64,000 nucleotides of DNA from Chamaecrista fasciculata (lineage: Eukaryota; Streptophyta; Magnoliopsida; Fabales; Fabaceae), in NCBI GenBank assembly GCA_003254925.1, contig QANZ01029190.1, positions 1-64,000 on the forward strand. Reading direction: 5' to 3'. Below, one piece after another: positions 12,262 through 23,780 of this stretch. Position numbers and translations under genes: made by a program. Every line of letters starts with the position of its first letter. Position 1 is the stretch's first letter. The notes under the pieces were generated by a model. It made no database searches, was not told where the DNA came from, and worked only from the letters and a program-made list of their open reading frames with translations.

Positions 12262-12746
12262 GTCAAAGTCTTATTTTGGTGCCTTATGTTTGCTAAAAGT
12301 TATGTTTTGGTCCCTCAAGTTTTTTTCATTCCGTTTTGGTCCTTCAAGTTTTTTCGTTTCGTTTTAGTCTCTCATGTTTGCTCAAAGTTCCATTTTGGCC
12401 CCTCAAATTTTTAAAAAGTTCCACCATTAGTCCATGGCTCTTTTCCATCAACTTTTTCTGATAAAAAAACTAACTTTCATCTCCCAACAATTTTACTTTT
12501 TTGCATTAAGGTCATTCCCCTTAGTAAGAGAGAAAAATTATTGGGAGAGGAAAGTTAGTTTTTTTTTTCTTTTTTAATAGAAAAAATGGATATAAAAGAG
12601 TCAGAGACTAACGGTGGAACTTTTTAGAAACTTAAGGGACCGAAACAGAACAAAAAAAAATTGAAGGACCAAAATGGAACGAAAAAACTTAAAGGACTAA
12701 AATAGAACATTGAGCAAATATGAGGGACCAAAATAGGGCTTTGGCC
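12262..12746. mobile_element. Mutator-like MITE, GGCCAAAG family, copy A
   Basis: The left end GTCAAAGTCTTATTTTGG pairs with the right end CAAAATAGGGCTTTGGCC. Arms of about 230 bp carry repeated 'TTTTGGTCCCTCAAG' blocks and fold back almost completely. Flanking 9-mers are both T-rich (TTTTTTTTA and TTTGTTTTT), so the duplication is only suggestive here. The family assignment comes from other copies at 36844, 45494 and 50654. Confidence 0.75.
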
Positions 12747-13039
12747 TTTGTTTTTCAAAAACAAATATTATGAGAAAATCCATTTTCTACTGTTTGCGCG
12801 CTTACTGATTCTGTAGTATAGCTAATTTTTCAGAAAAGTGAAGAAAGGAATCAAAACCCACCAGGTGCCATAACATCTTCCACCCACAATCTCGCAACAC
12901 CAAATCATTCATTCTTTTGATTTCCCCATACAAACAAACTCCTCTCTTTCTCTCTTTAAGCTCACTATTCATTCTTCAATATTTCTGGAAATCCGATTCA
13001 TACAATCCCATGTTGCTTGTTCAAGTCTGATTTCCGTCC
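12747..13039 (+). promoter_or_regulatory. 5' flank and CT-rich leader of the U-box gene
   Basis: The 100 bases before the start codon are CT-rich (CTCCTCTCTTTCTCTC at about 12939), typical of a plant 5' UTR. No clear TATA box was assigned. Confidence 0.4.
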
Positions 13040-14734
13040 ATGGAGTTTCAGGAGAGTGTAAAGTTTGTAATCCACAGACACATACACAAGAAATGGGTTC
13101 CTTCTCCTCATAATAAACCTAGGGATTCAGAGAAATTAGCCGAGGTTGCCTCTCCTCGCCGTAAATGGAAGATCTTCTACAGGTCATCGTCGGCGATCCC
13201 TTCAAAGCCTCAACAGAAGAAACAATCGAAGAAGCCACCTGAAGAGTTTCTGTGTCCCATATCAGGAACTCTCATGGCTGACCCTGTCATCGTCTCCTCC
13301 GGCCACACCTTCGAGCGTGTCTCCGTCGAAGCATGTCAAAATTTGAACTACACACCACTCCTTTCAGATGGCTCCACTCCCCATTTCTCTACGGTGATTC
13401 CCAATTTAGCCCTTAAATCCGCCATTGCTAAATGGTGCCAGAGCTCATCAAATTTCCCTCCCGAACCACCTGATGTCAAGTCCGCCGAGAAGCTTGTTCG
13501 TACTCTAATGGCGACGACGACGACGACACAGAAGAAAACAGAAACGCAAAAGGTAGAAGCGACAGAGAAAGAGCTTATTCAAGGGATGAAGGAAAATCCA
13601 CCGGTGAATTTGAATCACGCGGCCACCGAGGTTGCTCGCCGGCCGGCCCACTTCTACTCGAGCTCCGACGAATCCGTTTGTACCTACGCTTCAACACCAC
13701 CTCTGCAACTCTCGACTCGACCTAGCTGCTATTCTTCTCCTTCGTCTTCAGAAATCGAAGTCATAAACCCTAGCTCACCCGAAGAAGAAGAAATCATGGC
13801 AAAACTCAAAAGCTCACAAGTCTTCGAGATCGAAGAGGCCGTGATTTCCCTGCGTAAGCTCACGAAAACCAGAGAAGACACCAGAGCCCATCTCTGTAGC
13901 CCTAGACTCCTCTCCGCCTTACGATCCTTAATCGTCTCGAAATACACCAACATTCAGGTGAACGCCGTCGCCGCCGTCGTCAACCTCTCACTGGAAAAAC
14001 TCAACAAAGTGAAAATCGTACGGTCAGGAGTCGTCCCTCCATTGATCGACGCGTTGAAGTTCGGATCCCCTGAAACTCAAGAACACGCTTCCGGTGCACT
14101 CTTCAGCTTAGCCCTAAACGACGACAACAAAACGGCAATCGGCGTTCTCGGCGCTCTCCCGCCATTACTGAACTTGCTCCGATCCGAGAGCGAGCGAACT
14201 CGTCACGACTCGGCACTCGCTCTGTACCATCTCTCTCTGGTTCAGAGCAACCGGGCGAAACTGGTGAAACTCGGGTCGGTTCCGGTTCTAATGGGTATGG
14301 TGAAATCGGGTCAAATGATGGGTCGTGTTTTGTTAATCCTCTGTAACCTAGCGTCTTGTGGGGACGGTCGGGCCGCCATGATGGATGCCGGAGCCGTCGA
14401 GTGCTTAGTCGGGTTGGTGAACGAGTTGGGTTGCGGGTCGACCCGAGAAAGCTGTGTGGCGGTTTTGTATGGACTGAGTCAAGGCGGGTTGAGGTTTAAG
14501 GCGGTGGCGAGAGCGGCGGGAATGGTGGAAGCGTTGAAGAAGACGGAGAAGATGGGAAGTGAGAGAGTGAGAGAGAAAGTGAAGAGAATATTGGAGATGA
14601 TGAGAGTGAAGGAGGAAGAAGAAGAAGATGTGGATTGGGAAGAGCTTTTGGATTCCGGGTTAGCGACTCGGTCATGGCTTCCACAACAACGTACTGAGTT
14701 GCCTCACTCAACTGCTAACTCGTCCGAGTTCTGA
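13040..14734 (+). CDS. U-box/ARM-repeat E3 ubiquitin ligase (PUB38-41 type)
   Basis: Intronless frame of 564 residues. The U-box occupies about residues 66-135: EEFLCPISGTLMADPVIVSS, then GHTFERVSVEACQ, ending at ALKSAIAKWC. A Ser/Thr/Pro-rich linker follows (about 140-245), then armadillo repeats from about 250 to 525, with characteristic blocks such as AVAAVVNLSLEK and EHASGALFSLALND. The U-box recruits an E2 enzyme and the ARM array binds substrate. The order, length and lack of introns fit the Arabidopsis PUB38-PUB41 group, some of which act in hormone and stress signalling. The usual U-box pattern of W followed by a short hydrophobic segment is altered to NLNYTPLL. GC content is well above the surroundings, normal for an intronless exon. 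The start is the first ATG of the frame. Confidence 0.93.
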   Translation: MEFQESVKFVIHRHIHKKWVPSPHNKPRDSEKLAEVASPRRKWKIFYRSSSAIPSKPQQKKQSKKPPEEFLCPISGTLMADPVIVSSGHTFERVSVEACQNLNYTPLLSDGSTPHFSTVIPNLALKSAIAKWCQSSSNFPPEPPDVKSAEKLVRTLMATTTTTQKKTETQKVEATEKELIQGMKENPPVNLNHAATEVARRPAHFYSSSDESVCTYASTPPLQLSTRPSCYSSPSSSEIEVINPSSPEEEEIMAKLKSSQVFEIEEAVISLRKLTKTREDTRAHLCSPRLLSALRSLIVSKYTNIQVNAVAAVVNLSLEKLNKVKIVRSGVVPPLIDALKFGSPETQEHASGALFSLALNDDNKTAIGVLGALPPLLNLLRSESERTRHDSALALYHLSLVQSNRAKLVKLGSVPVLMGMVKSGQMMGRVLLILCNLASCGDGRAAMMDAGAVECLVGLVNELGCGSTRESCVAVLYGLSQGGLRFKAVARAAGMVEALKKTEKMGSERVREKVKRILEMMRVKEEEEEDVDWEELLDSGLATRSWLPQQRTELPHSTANSSEF

Positions 14735-15566
14735 GTACAGTCTTTGTTTTTTCACTGTAATTAATTTGTCATTGTTTTTACGGTGATGGTGAATTCACTG
14801 AATCATGTCAAGTTCGTTTGTTTGTTTCTCTTGCTTTGTTTTTTTTTTTCTCAAATATATTCCTGATTTTAATGATGAATGGAATGGAAACACTTTTTTT
14901 TTCTTGTTAAAACAAAATTTTGAGGTCAAACCAAGTGTGAAAGGAAAGAGATGAGGGGATTAGAATTATGTGGAGGAATAAAGGGGAGGGTGATATGGTC
15001 ATGTGGATAGAGTAGACAATAATGGTGTAAGTAAGTTAATAAAGAAGATTTTTAAGTGGTATTGTATCGTGTATGCTTTTTTATTTGTGGCTTTATTCCT
15101 CCATTCAAAGCTGTTTGTGTTCCCCTTTTTTTCCTTTATTTTTCTTTCCTTTTTCAAACACAATTTCGAACCTAAATAAAGTTGGATGCTCATTCCATAC
15201 TTTTTCAGCTGTTGTGGGGTTTTTTTTTATAATAATACTGATGAAAACCAATTATATTAGCCTAATAAGAAGCTACTAGCTAGTCACTTAATGTGGCTAA
15301 ATTTCGGTGCATTAATTTTACCATGGTGGAACTAACTACTTATGAATATGGCCATAAAAAGAAAGCATGAGATACTAAGATACTACCATACCATTATTCC
15401 CGTCATCCTGTGTTGAAAACCCATAATTACTTTGGAAAAATTCACCTAACCCTTTTTTATTTTTTGGGTCACAATTAGTATCTTTGGATAAAGAAGGCCC
15501 TACCGAACATCCCAAAACCCGATTTCACTTTTAAAAGTTCGTATGTTAAAATGGTACATTTGGGCC

Positions 15567-15614
15567 AGTGACCAGTGTTGTCTTTTTTTTTTTGGCCAGA
15601 AGTGACGAGTGTTG
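15567..15614. repeat. Retroposon stub: T-run plus GGCCAGA with 14-bp duplication
   Basis: AGTGACCAGTGTTG at 15567-15580 and AGTGACGAGTGTTG at 15601-15614 (13 of 14 identical) flank TCTTTTTTTTTTTGGCCAGA. The unique tail GGCCA is the same as in the stubs at 28461, 53496 and 57844. Confidence 0.65.
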
Positions 15615-16789
15615 ACGTCCCTTGTCAAAATGACCAAACTAGCTATTGACCTGAAATTAGGCCGTTCATTATATTATGTTTAAAATTAGACAAAGATTTT
15701 CTTTTTTAAATGAATCTAAGCAGGGCGAGATGCTGAAGCTGAAAGACGCCCTCAATTAGAGGAATAGTAATATAGTATGTTATCGGAAACGGAAACAGAT
15801 TATAGTTTGTGCAGAAGCAAGAAACAAAATAAGCTATGGTATTTATAATTATTTTTATTTCGTTTGGCACCAAAAAAGCCTTATCCACATCTAGAAAAAG
15901 TAATCCAAGAAACGTGTTTTTGGGCTTAATTTTTGGGAGGAAGAACGGTTACAAAACGAGTTTTATTTTTGGATTATAAATTTATAATATATTTTAGTTT
16001 CGAGTTGGTCTGATGATGATGGGTGGAGAAGAATGTAGCTATCTGGCCATATGGACCGAGTGTAGAGTAGGCCCACTAGGCTTCCCAACCCCACATCCTC
16101 ACAAGATTCAAAATTTCAAATGAAATGAAGGGATTTGAGTCTTGGGGGTGAACATGGGTAGAATATAGGTATGATACTATGATGTCTAGATTCGGATTTG
16201 AATGTGAGCAGGTATCAAACTTAATTCCCATACCTATATTCGTTGAGTAGTCTAATTCTTATACCGGACTTGGACTCGAACTCAGAAAATTTTTAAAATA
16301 AATTATTTTTTGTTAATATAAAACTTATATTCATTCAATTTTTACATCTATAACTACTAAAAATTTAAAAAAAATAATTGAATGCACTAATAAAATAATT
16401 CATTATTTATGAAACATTTGATACTTTTTCAATAAAAAGTGTTAAGTATTATATTTTTATATATAAAAATAATTTTTTATTATTAATAATGAGTATATGG
16501 ATAGGGTACGAGTAGGGTATTACGGTATTATCATACCCGGACCCCTGACTCATTAAGATTGGTTCCGGATCCAGACTCAAACCCATCGGATAATTTTCAG
16601 GATCCCCATAAAATCTGGTTATTTTATCATCACTAATTTGTGACCATTTCATAAAAAAAAAAAAAAAGGAAAAAAACAAATGAAGAGCTTATGAGTGACC
16701 AACTTAAAGGCTGAAACATCCTCTTCTTCTGCCGACAGGGTAAGTAACAGAGGAGTCACTAAGCTAATATATGTATTGGAAAAGATTAT

Positions 16790-17265
16790 GTGTAATTCGT
16801 AAATATTTTTAATTGCAAAATATTAAAATTGATCTTAAATATTAGCAAAATATTTTATTTTGGTCTCAAACTATTGAATATGATCATATTTATTTTGTTT
16901 TAAGTTCGAATATGACGAGTTCAGAGTTACGTATTGCTCTTAAATAGTACTTTCTCCATCTATTAGGGGATCGTGAGGTCAAATCGATCCCGAAAGTAAA
17001 TCACTTGTTTCATGGTCAAATAAACAAAATTGATTATATCTCTCTTGTTTCAAACTCGAATGCGGCGACTTCAAAATTACGAGTTTCTCTTAACAAGTCA
17101 TCTGAATTTGAAATGAGAGATAAGAGAAATATGAATAAATTCTATAGCTTGAGACCAAAATGAAATATTTTGTCAACAATTAGAATCAATTTGAATATTT
17201 TAAAATATAAAGGACTAAAATTAACACTAAAACATATATTTAAGACTAAAATAACCTTATGAAAA
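16790..17265. mobile_element. Degenerate Mutator-like foldback MITE
   Basis: Contains the inner blocks of the elements at 23781 and 56853: GGTCAAATCGATCCCGAAAG, CTTGTTTCATGGTCAAA and TTCTCTTAACAAGTCATC. Termini are eroded, so limits are approximate. Confidence 0.6.
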
Positions 17266-17695
17266 TATAATAAAAGCATATTTTGGTATTCATCAATTTT
17301 CATAGCCAAAAAGATGTTGAAGATGTAGCTCCTTAAAATCACACCGCCTGGAATTGCTAAGGGGGTCATGAATCATGATGCCTGACCCACTGCCACTAAT
17401 ACAAAGTAGTAGTATTAGTATTTCCAGCCTGGTAAACACTCATCACTTTGTTGACCTTACACAAACCCAAATAATATCTTGGAAAATTAAAGAAAATTTA
17501 TTACATGGATGAAACAAATAACTTATGTTAATTATAGATTAATCAAATTGAATATTTAAATATGGTAAGCATCTTACTTGTTTTTACATTTTCTAGAATT
17601 AAATTTAATATTTCAGATTTCACCACCCAAGACATTTAAAATTAAAACCACCAAAACGTTACTCGAGAACATATATATATATATATATATATATA

Positions 17696-17875
17696 CTAAG
17701 GGCTTTGCTTGCCCTAACGGACACGCAAATATGTATGTAAAATAAATAAGGGACTAAATTGTTAACTTAGTAAAGAAAGAGAGACCAAATAATAAATTTT
17801 CTCTTATTTTTAATTTCATAGACTATAGTTTTAATCATTGACGACCAGAAAGGGGTGGAGCCATATAATATTAGA
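17696..17875 (-). mobile_element. Short non-autonomous Helitron, copy 1
   Basis: Read on the minus strand it begins TCTAATATTATATGGCTCC, ends with a GCGT-type hairpin followed by CTTAG, and sits between A and T. It is 180 bp, the same length and nearly the same sequence as the element at 58475-58654, which has the canonical CTAG end. The extra T in CTTAG is a mutation of the terminus. Confidence 0.75.
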
Positions 17876-18175
17876 TATATAATATATATATATATATATT
17901 TTAAAAAACGGAAGTATCTGTGTAATGGGTGTTTATTATAAATTTGTAATCTATTTATTTATTATTATTATTAAGAAGCTTGGCATGATTTGCCATATAA
18001 CAAAACGATGGGCAGAGCAGAGAGGGACACATGACACATGCATGGGATACCATTCCAGCTCTTTCCCAGACACAAAAGAGCCGACAAAATTCAAGCAAGC
18101 TAGCTATTCTGCTCCCATTATTATTATCTTTTCAATTTCAAAAGGCATCATCTCTCTCGTCCCTTATTTATTTTT

Positions 18176-18925
18176 GGGTAAATTACAGAAAAGGGCATTG
18201 TGGTTTGGCCCATTTTCAGATAGGGTCCTGTGGTTTAAAAAGTGTCAACTTGGGGGCTTGTGGTTTCCTTTATTAGCAAATAGGGTCCTATGTGGTTTTT
18301 TTCATCAAAATTAACAGAATTAAGTTAGAATAAATTTTAAGATGGACTGTTTTGTGATTTGAGCATTTCTTTCTATCAAAAAAACTTAAAAAAGGACTAT
18401 ATTGCAATTTGGACCAACTCTAAACAAAAAGCAATTTGTGGCTTCTTCCCCCAAACAATTCGTGCGTTCTCTCTTCCTTCATCCAAATTAACAATTAACA
18501 ACTCTAAACATCTCCTTTTGTTGGTTCTCTTTGAAGAAGTCATCATCGGCTGCGAAGGATTGAGGTTCCGATGCCTCCGACGTATTGCACGGAGGTGGTT
18601 GGCGATTCACGTGGAGAAGGAAAGAAATGATTTAGGTGAAGAAGACGAAGATGAACGAGAAGGATGTGGGAATGAAGTAGCTTTTTTGTTAAAATTGCAA
18701 TATAGTCTTTTTAAAGTTTGTTTTAATAGAAAAAATGCTCAAATCACAAAACAGTCCATCTTAAAATTTATTCTAACTTAATTCTGTTAATTTGGATGGA
18801 AAAAATCACCTAGGACCCTATTTGCTAATAGAGGAAACCACAAGCTCCCAAGTTGACACTTTTTAAACCACAGGACCCTATTTGAAAATGGGTCAAACCA
18901 CATGACCATTTTCTGTAATTTACCC
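18176..18925. mobile_element. Mutator-like element carrying unrelated internal DNA
   Basis: Perfect termini GGGTAAATTACAG / CTGTAATTTACCC are flanked by a perfect 9-bp duplication TTTATTTTT (18167-18175 and 18926-18934), diagnostic of Mutator-type insertion. The long arms of about 260 bp pair with each other. The central ~200 bp (about 18450-18660) do not pair and are richer in GC. No transposase is present. It may be a Pack-MULE-like carrier of a captured fragment. Confidence 0.88.
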
Positions 18926-19128
18926 TTTATTTTTTATTACTCTTGGTAAATTCAATTCTCCTTTCACAATTCCTATTACAAGTATTAATGTAAGGCAGAA
19001 AGCAATTTCTACGCGCTAAATTGAAAATTGAAAGTTGAAAGTTGTCAATTTTTAAAAAGTTTTAAATAAACAAAGTTAAGAACTTAATCCTAACAAGGGG
19101 GTTATAGTGCAGTTTAATCATTTATTTA

Positions 19129-19360
19129 TGAGTAAACTCCCAAATTGGTCCCTAGATTATTGGGTCGCTGACAAATTGGTCCCTGAATTAAGGAAATTGA
19201 CAAATAGGTCCTCGAATTTTACAAACGTTAGTCAAATTGGTCCTTCTGTTAAATGTCCGTTAACCCACCAGCTGACGTGACCAATTTGTCAATTTCCTTA
19301 ATTCAAGGATCAATATGTCAGCGACCTAATAATCCAGGGACCAATTTGGGAGTTTACTCA
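19129..19360. mobile_element. Foldback MITE
   Basis: TGAGTAAACTCCCAAATTGG on the left is matched by CCAATTTGGGAGTTTACTCA on the right (perfect over 20 bases). The 232-bp element is almost a complete palindrome. Flanks are both T/A-rich (ATTTATTTA and TTTCTTTAT), so the target duplication is uncertain. Confidence 0.8.
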
Positions 19361-19438
19361 TTTCTTTATTGAGTTAATCATTCCCAAAACCTGAAAAAAC
19401 GCGCTCTTCCATAACAAATCCACTAACCCACTCGAATA

Positions 19439-19486
19439 AAATAGTGTCCCCATTTCAATGAAAAAAAAAAAAATAGTGTCCCCATT
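19439..19486. repeat. Retroposon stub: TCAATG plus A10 with 16-bp duplication
   Basis: AAATAGTGTCCCCATT is repeated perfectly at 19439-19454 and 19471-19486 and encloses TCAATGAAAAAAAAAA. This is the plus-strand orientation of the stub layout: a unique hexamer followed by oligo(A), between target duplications. Confidence 0.7.
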
Positions 19487-19749
19487 CACCAAAATCAACA
19501 CAAAAACCAGCTTTTAAGCAAGATAGTTTATTCGATTCGATAAAAATGGTGGAGAAGAGAATTGAAAGTGGAGACTCATCTATTCTGAAAGGGCATTACC
19601 AGCTTAGGCTACACAAAGTGAAGCATGTATAATAATATAATTGAGCTCAAAATATCACAATTCGTACACTGACATGTATAAATATTTGCTATCATCAGAT
19701 CAAAGATTCTCACATCCAAACAACAAAGAATCAATTTCTAACCATTCAT

Positions 19750-20733
19750 TCAATTAATCTGATCACACCTGCGTCTGATCTCTCCTTTTCTTCCTGTTTG
19801 TACTCCGATTAGGCTCAGCTTCTGCATTGCCTGAGCAAATGCCCGGAAAAACTTGTTCTGATCCGCCGCGAACGCTTCCACAAACGGCCTCGTTCTCGGG
19901 TCACTGTACAACCCGCGATCCGATTTCAAAACCCCCAAACCCTTAGGCAGATTTGAGTAATACACGTTATCGAATTTATTAGGGGTCATGATATCGTTGA
20001 AAATCGACAATGTAGGGTTGTTTTTGTAATCGGCGCATGCTTTCTGCAACCCCTGCGCGAATCTAGGGTTATACTGAGTGTCGTATTGAGAGTATTGGCT
20101 GTAATTGTAGATGTCGTTGCTGATTTCAGAGCAATGCGAGAATCCGATGGTGTGCGCGCCGCTCAGAGCCACCATTTCCTCGACGGAGAAGCCTTTATTG
20201 GCGAAGATCTCGATGATTTGGGAGATTGACATGGTAGGTTTTGGGAGACGGCCGTCGACGGCGGAGGCCAAGGAGACGCGGGAGTCACGGCGGCCGAGGA
20301 AGACGTCGTAGTGAGGGCCGCCGAGCATGACTACGAGATCGCGGGTGGCGACGGCGAGGATGTCGGCGCAGGAGACGGTGGAGGGACAAGCGAGTTCGAG
20401 TGCGGTTTTGGCGCGGACGACGGTGTCGAAGGCGTCGCCGGGAAGAGAGAGGTTGATGTCGGCGTCGCGTTCGGCTTTGTTGAAGAAGGTGGAGGAGATA
20501 AGGATGGAGCCGTCGCAGCCGTTGGCGAGGCAGTCGTGAAAAAAGAGGCGGAGGGTTCCGCCGCCGGCGGTGGGGCTAGTGATTTGCTTGTTGGTGATGG
20601 TTTCTTGGATGATTTGGTGAAATTGGGGGCAAGAATGTTGGTAGAAATCGAGGGTGAGTCTGGATTCGGAAGGGTGTAATAGAAGAAGAAATGAAGCGAG
20701 AGAGAAGAGAATGGCGAAAATTGTGAATGCCAT
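19750..20733 (-). CDS. Class III secretory peroxidase (PRX41/63-like)
   Basis: Intronless frame. I place the start at the second in-frame ATG (20733), giving 327 residues beginning MAFTIFAILFSLASFLLLL, a clean signal peptide; the frame also opens upstream to 20784, which would add 17 residues ahead of it. Haem peroxidase hallmarks are present: distal Arg62 and His66 in LRLFFHDCLANGCDGS and proximal His194 in SGAHTIGFSHC. All eight conserved cysteines are seen (C35, C68, C73, C116, C122, C201, C233, C323), the normal four disulfides. The enzyme is secreted to the cell wall or vacuole and oxidises phenolics with H2O2, supporting lignification or reactive-oxygen chemistry. Most plant peroxidase genes have three introns; loss of all introns is typical of the PRX41/63 type. 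Coding DNA is GC-rich against its flanks. Confidence 0.93.
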   Translation of the reverse strand: MAFTIFAILFSLASFLLLLHPSESRLTLDFYQHSCPQFHQIIQETITNKQITSPTAGGGTLRLFFHDCLANGCDGSILISSTFFNKAERDADINLSLPGDAFDTVVRAKTALELACPSTVSCADILAVATRDLVVMLGGPHYDVFLGRRDSRVSLASAVDGRLPKPTMSISQIIEIFANKGFSVEEMVALSGAHTIGFSHCSEISNDIYNYSQYSQYDTQYNPRFAQGLQKACADYKNNPTLSIFNDIMTPNKFDNVYYSNLPKGLGVLKSDRGLYSDPRTRPFVEAFAADQNKFFRAFAQAMQKLSLIGVQTGRKGEIRRRCDQIN

Positions 20734-20784
20734 TGTTGGAATTTTGGGCTCTAAGTTCAGAGAGCAAAAAGAGAGAGAAAACAA

Positions 20785-22051
20785 TGGATGAGGAAAGTGA
20801 GAGTGGAATTAAAGAGAAGAGAAAGAGTGAAGAAAAGGAAGGAACACGGAGCACAGGGTGGACCATCAATCACGGGATGCGTGCTTCGAGGTGTCGGTGT
20901 GGGGCCTACTTCCATTGCCAGGGTGTCTATGTAAAGTCAAATTCTTAATCGGATCCCTTCATGCTATATCTATACATAACACAACGGCTATGATCGTGAC
21001 ACGTTATACTCTTTGAACAAATTTGGAATGCCGAGTTACATTCACACTCACTTTTAAAACCCAATTCTTTATGTCACATCGCTAAAGGGATTTGCATTAC
21101 TCCTATAATTCTACTTACTCAATATTTTAGAGGATCCAATCCCAATCCAATAATATGAATGGCAACCCTCTCTTTTTCCTTCAACTTTTTATGTTTTGGT
21201 TATGGCAAAAAGTATATTTTTAATCCTTAAATTCTATATTTGATTTTTAAATTTTTTTTTGTTAAAGAAACGGGCTCCCAAGAGCCAAACGACCACAACC
21301 TCACACAATTGACTTTTAATATTTGTTTATTGTTAATTTCATTCTAATTTTTATATATTTCATTCATTTTATCTCTTATTCCAACTTTATGAAACAAATT
21401 AACAAAATAATTTTATGTGATTTTTAAATTGATTCAATGTTTATTTATTTATTTTATTAATTTTATATTATATATTCTAAGTTATATAAAGTTTATCGTT
21501 ATTTTATTGAATAGATATAAAATAAAAGATAAAATTAATTTAAAATGTGAAATTGAAGGTAAAATTAAAAATTGATAAAAAAATTAGTGACTAAAAGGTA
21601 AAATTATTTTACTTCTAGAAATTATTGTTTTGGATTTTTTTTTCTTATTTGGAACATAGATAAAAACATATGAGACTTTTTGCAAGTATACAACCAATGA
21701 TTGATCTTTTTCCATTATGAATTCTGATTAAAAATTGTAATAATAAAAAGATATTTAAGGAAGAAATATATAGTTGGGCGAGGAATGATGATGATGAAGA
21801 ATGGGTCCCAAACCACTATGGACCGTATGGGGTTGTGTGAAGAGGAAAGCGCGGTGGTGGTGAGGAGTGAGGAGGAGTGTTATTCAATGGGTTTGAATTT
21901 TTTAGTTTTTTTCTTTATATTTTTTGTAGAGTTAAAAAAATAAAAGAAAAAAAGAAAATATGAAATTTATGAAATAAAAATATATAAAATAATATTTTTT
22001 CTTTCTCTCTTTCTCTCTCGTACTCCACAATAACTCCAGAAAAAGAAATTT
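20785..22051. other. Intergenic DNA upstream of the peroxidase, no gene seen
   Basis: AT-rich, with a diffuse inverted-repeat patch around 21190-21610 that looks like an old MITE. No coding exon is supported. Confidence 0.45.
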
Positions 22052-22209
22052 TAAGGCTCCGTTTGGTACCCTTTTGGGTATGTAAAGGAAAGGGTTTTAC
22101 AAGGGAAAAATTGTGAGGGAAAGGAAAAGTAGTTGAGGGAATGTAAAGTAGGTAAAGATTGAAAGTGTTTGGTATAAAAAGGTATGGGAGGGAAAGTAAA
22201 ATAGATATA
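22052..22209. mobile_element. Left end of a MITE running into the gap
   Basis: GGCTCCGTTTGGTACCC, preceded by TTAA, matches the start commonly seen in Tourist/PIF-Harbinger-like MITEs of plants. The element is cut by the run of Ns, so the right end cannot be checked. Confidence 0.45.
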
Positions 22210-23187
22210 NNNNNNNNNNNNNNNNNNNNNNNNNNNNNNNNNNNNNNNNNNNNNNNNNNNNNNNNNNNNNNNNNNNNNNNNNNNNNNNNNNNNNNNNNNN
22301 NNNNNNNNNNNNNNNNNNNNNNNNNNNNNNNNNNNNNNNNNNNNNNNNNNNNNNNNNNNNNNNNNNNNNNNNNNNNNNNNNNNNNNNNNNNNNNNNNNNN
22401 NNNNNNNNNNNNNNNNNNNNNNNNNNNNNNNNNNNNNNNNNNNNNNNNNNNNNNNNNNNNNNNNNNNNNNNNNNNNNNNNNNNNNNNNNNNNNNNNNNNN
22501 NNNNNNNNNNNNNNNNNNNNNNNNNNNNNNNNNNNNNNNNNNNNNNNNNNNNNNNNNNNNNNNNNNNNNNNNNNNNNNNNNNNNNNNNNNNNNNNNNNNN
22601 NNNNNNNNNNNNNNNNNNNNNNNNNNNNNNNNNNNNNNNNNNNNNNNNNNNNNNNNNNNNNNNNNNNNNNNNNNNNNNNNNNNNNNNNNNNNNNNNNNNN
22701 NNNNNNNNNNNNNNNNNNNNNNNNNNNNNNNNNNNNNNNNNNNNNNNNNNNNNNNNNNNNNNNNNNNNNNNNNNNNNNNNNNNNNNNNNNNNNNNNNNNN
22801 NNNNNNNNNNNNNNNNNNNNNNNNNNNNNNNNNNNNNNNNNNNNNNNNNNNNNNNNNNNNNNNNNNNNNNNNNNNNNNNNNNNNNNNNNNNNNNNNNNNN
22901 NNNNNNNNNNNNNNNNNNNNNNNNNNNNNNNNNNNNNNNNNNNNNNNNNNNNNNNNNNNNNNNNNNNNNNNNNNNNNNNNNNNNNNNNNNNNNNNNNNNN
23001 NNNNNNNNNNNNNNNNNNNNNNNNNNNNNNNNNNNNNNNNNNNNNNNNNNNNNNNNNNNNNNNNNNNNNNNNNNNNNNNNNNNNNNNNNNNNNNNNNNNN
23101 NNNNNNNNNNNNNNNNNNNNNNNNNNNNNNNNNNNNNNNNNNNNNNNNNNNNNNNNNNNNNNNNNNNNNNNNNNNNNNNNNNNNNNN
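22210..23187. other. Assembly gap (978 Ns)
   Basis: A run of unknown bases. The right edge is an (AT)n microsatellite, a common cause of assembly breaks. Open frames spanning it are meaningless. Confidence 0.99.
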
Positions 23188-23780
23188 ATATATATATATA
23201 TATCCTCTCATTCTCTCACACGTGTCATTTCATCAAAAGAATTATTTTTTCTTAAAAGAAAACGGTATTATATATTAGCTAGCTCGACTACTATGGAAAA
23301 GCTCTAAAATTTACTTGTGCAGATATGGATTTCATTATAAATTTATAATAACAAAAATGTATTTTGATGTGTAGTCCCGTAAAGTAAAAGATTACTGTAT
23401 ATGTATATCCCAACTGGTGTGTGGTCCATGCCAACAGCAGTAATCATCTGAATTGCTTGACCTTTTAAGAAACATAAAGCCAAGAATCTCAACGTGGGAT
23501 GACAAAGTTTGTTTTGAAAGGCCAGTTCAGGGGATGAAGATGACAGCTTTGGCAACTAGCTAGCTAGCATCGTTACACTTCAATATAATAAACCTTCTCA
23601 ATTTTTATACCTTGCTTTTCTTCTAATTAACCCCCCACCACATTTAAATTTGAGCCATATAGTCAAACTATGGCAATTGTAATATATTCTACTGTGAATT
23701 AAGAAAATAAAATTACATCTTTTTTACTAGTTATATATATGTTGGTTAAGTGGTAAATACTTTATTCAACCAAATCAAAT

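Larger units (their letters stand above)
14735..18166. other. Intergenic DNA with repeats, no gene seen
   Basis: Holds the 3' flank of the U-box gene, one oligo(T) stub (15567-15614), a TE-like patch at 16145-16600 with repeated 'GGGTA..GGATCC' type blocks, a degenerate foldback at 16790-17265 and a Helitron at 17696-17875. No coding exon was supported. Confidence 0.5.

Noticed and set aside
18359-18781. 140-residue frame as a host gene
   Set aside because: It lies wholly inside the Mutator-like element and crosses both its paired arms and its cargo.
20311-20679. A 122-residue plus-strand frame rich in Gly, Asp and Glu
   Set aside because: It is the antisense of the peroxidase coding exon, which has all catalytic residues and cysteines; GC-rich coding DNA often leaves its opposite strand open.
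22051-23307. Long open frames of about 385 residues on both strands
   Set aside because: They consist almost entirely of unknown residues across the run of Ns, so they are not evidence of a gene.
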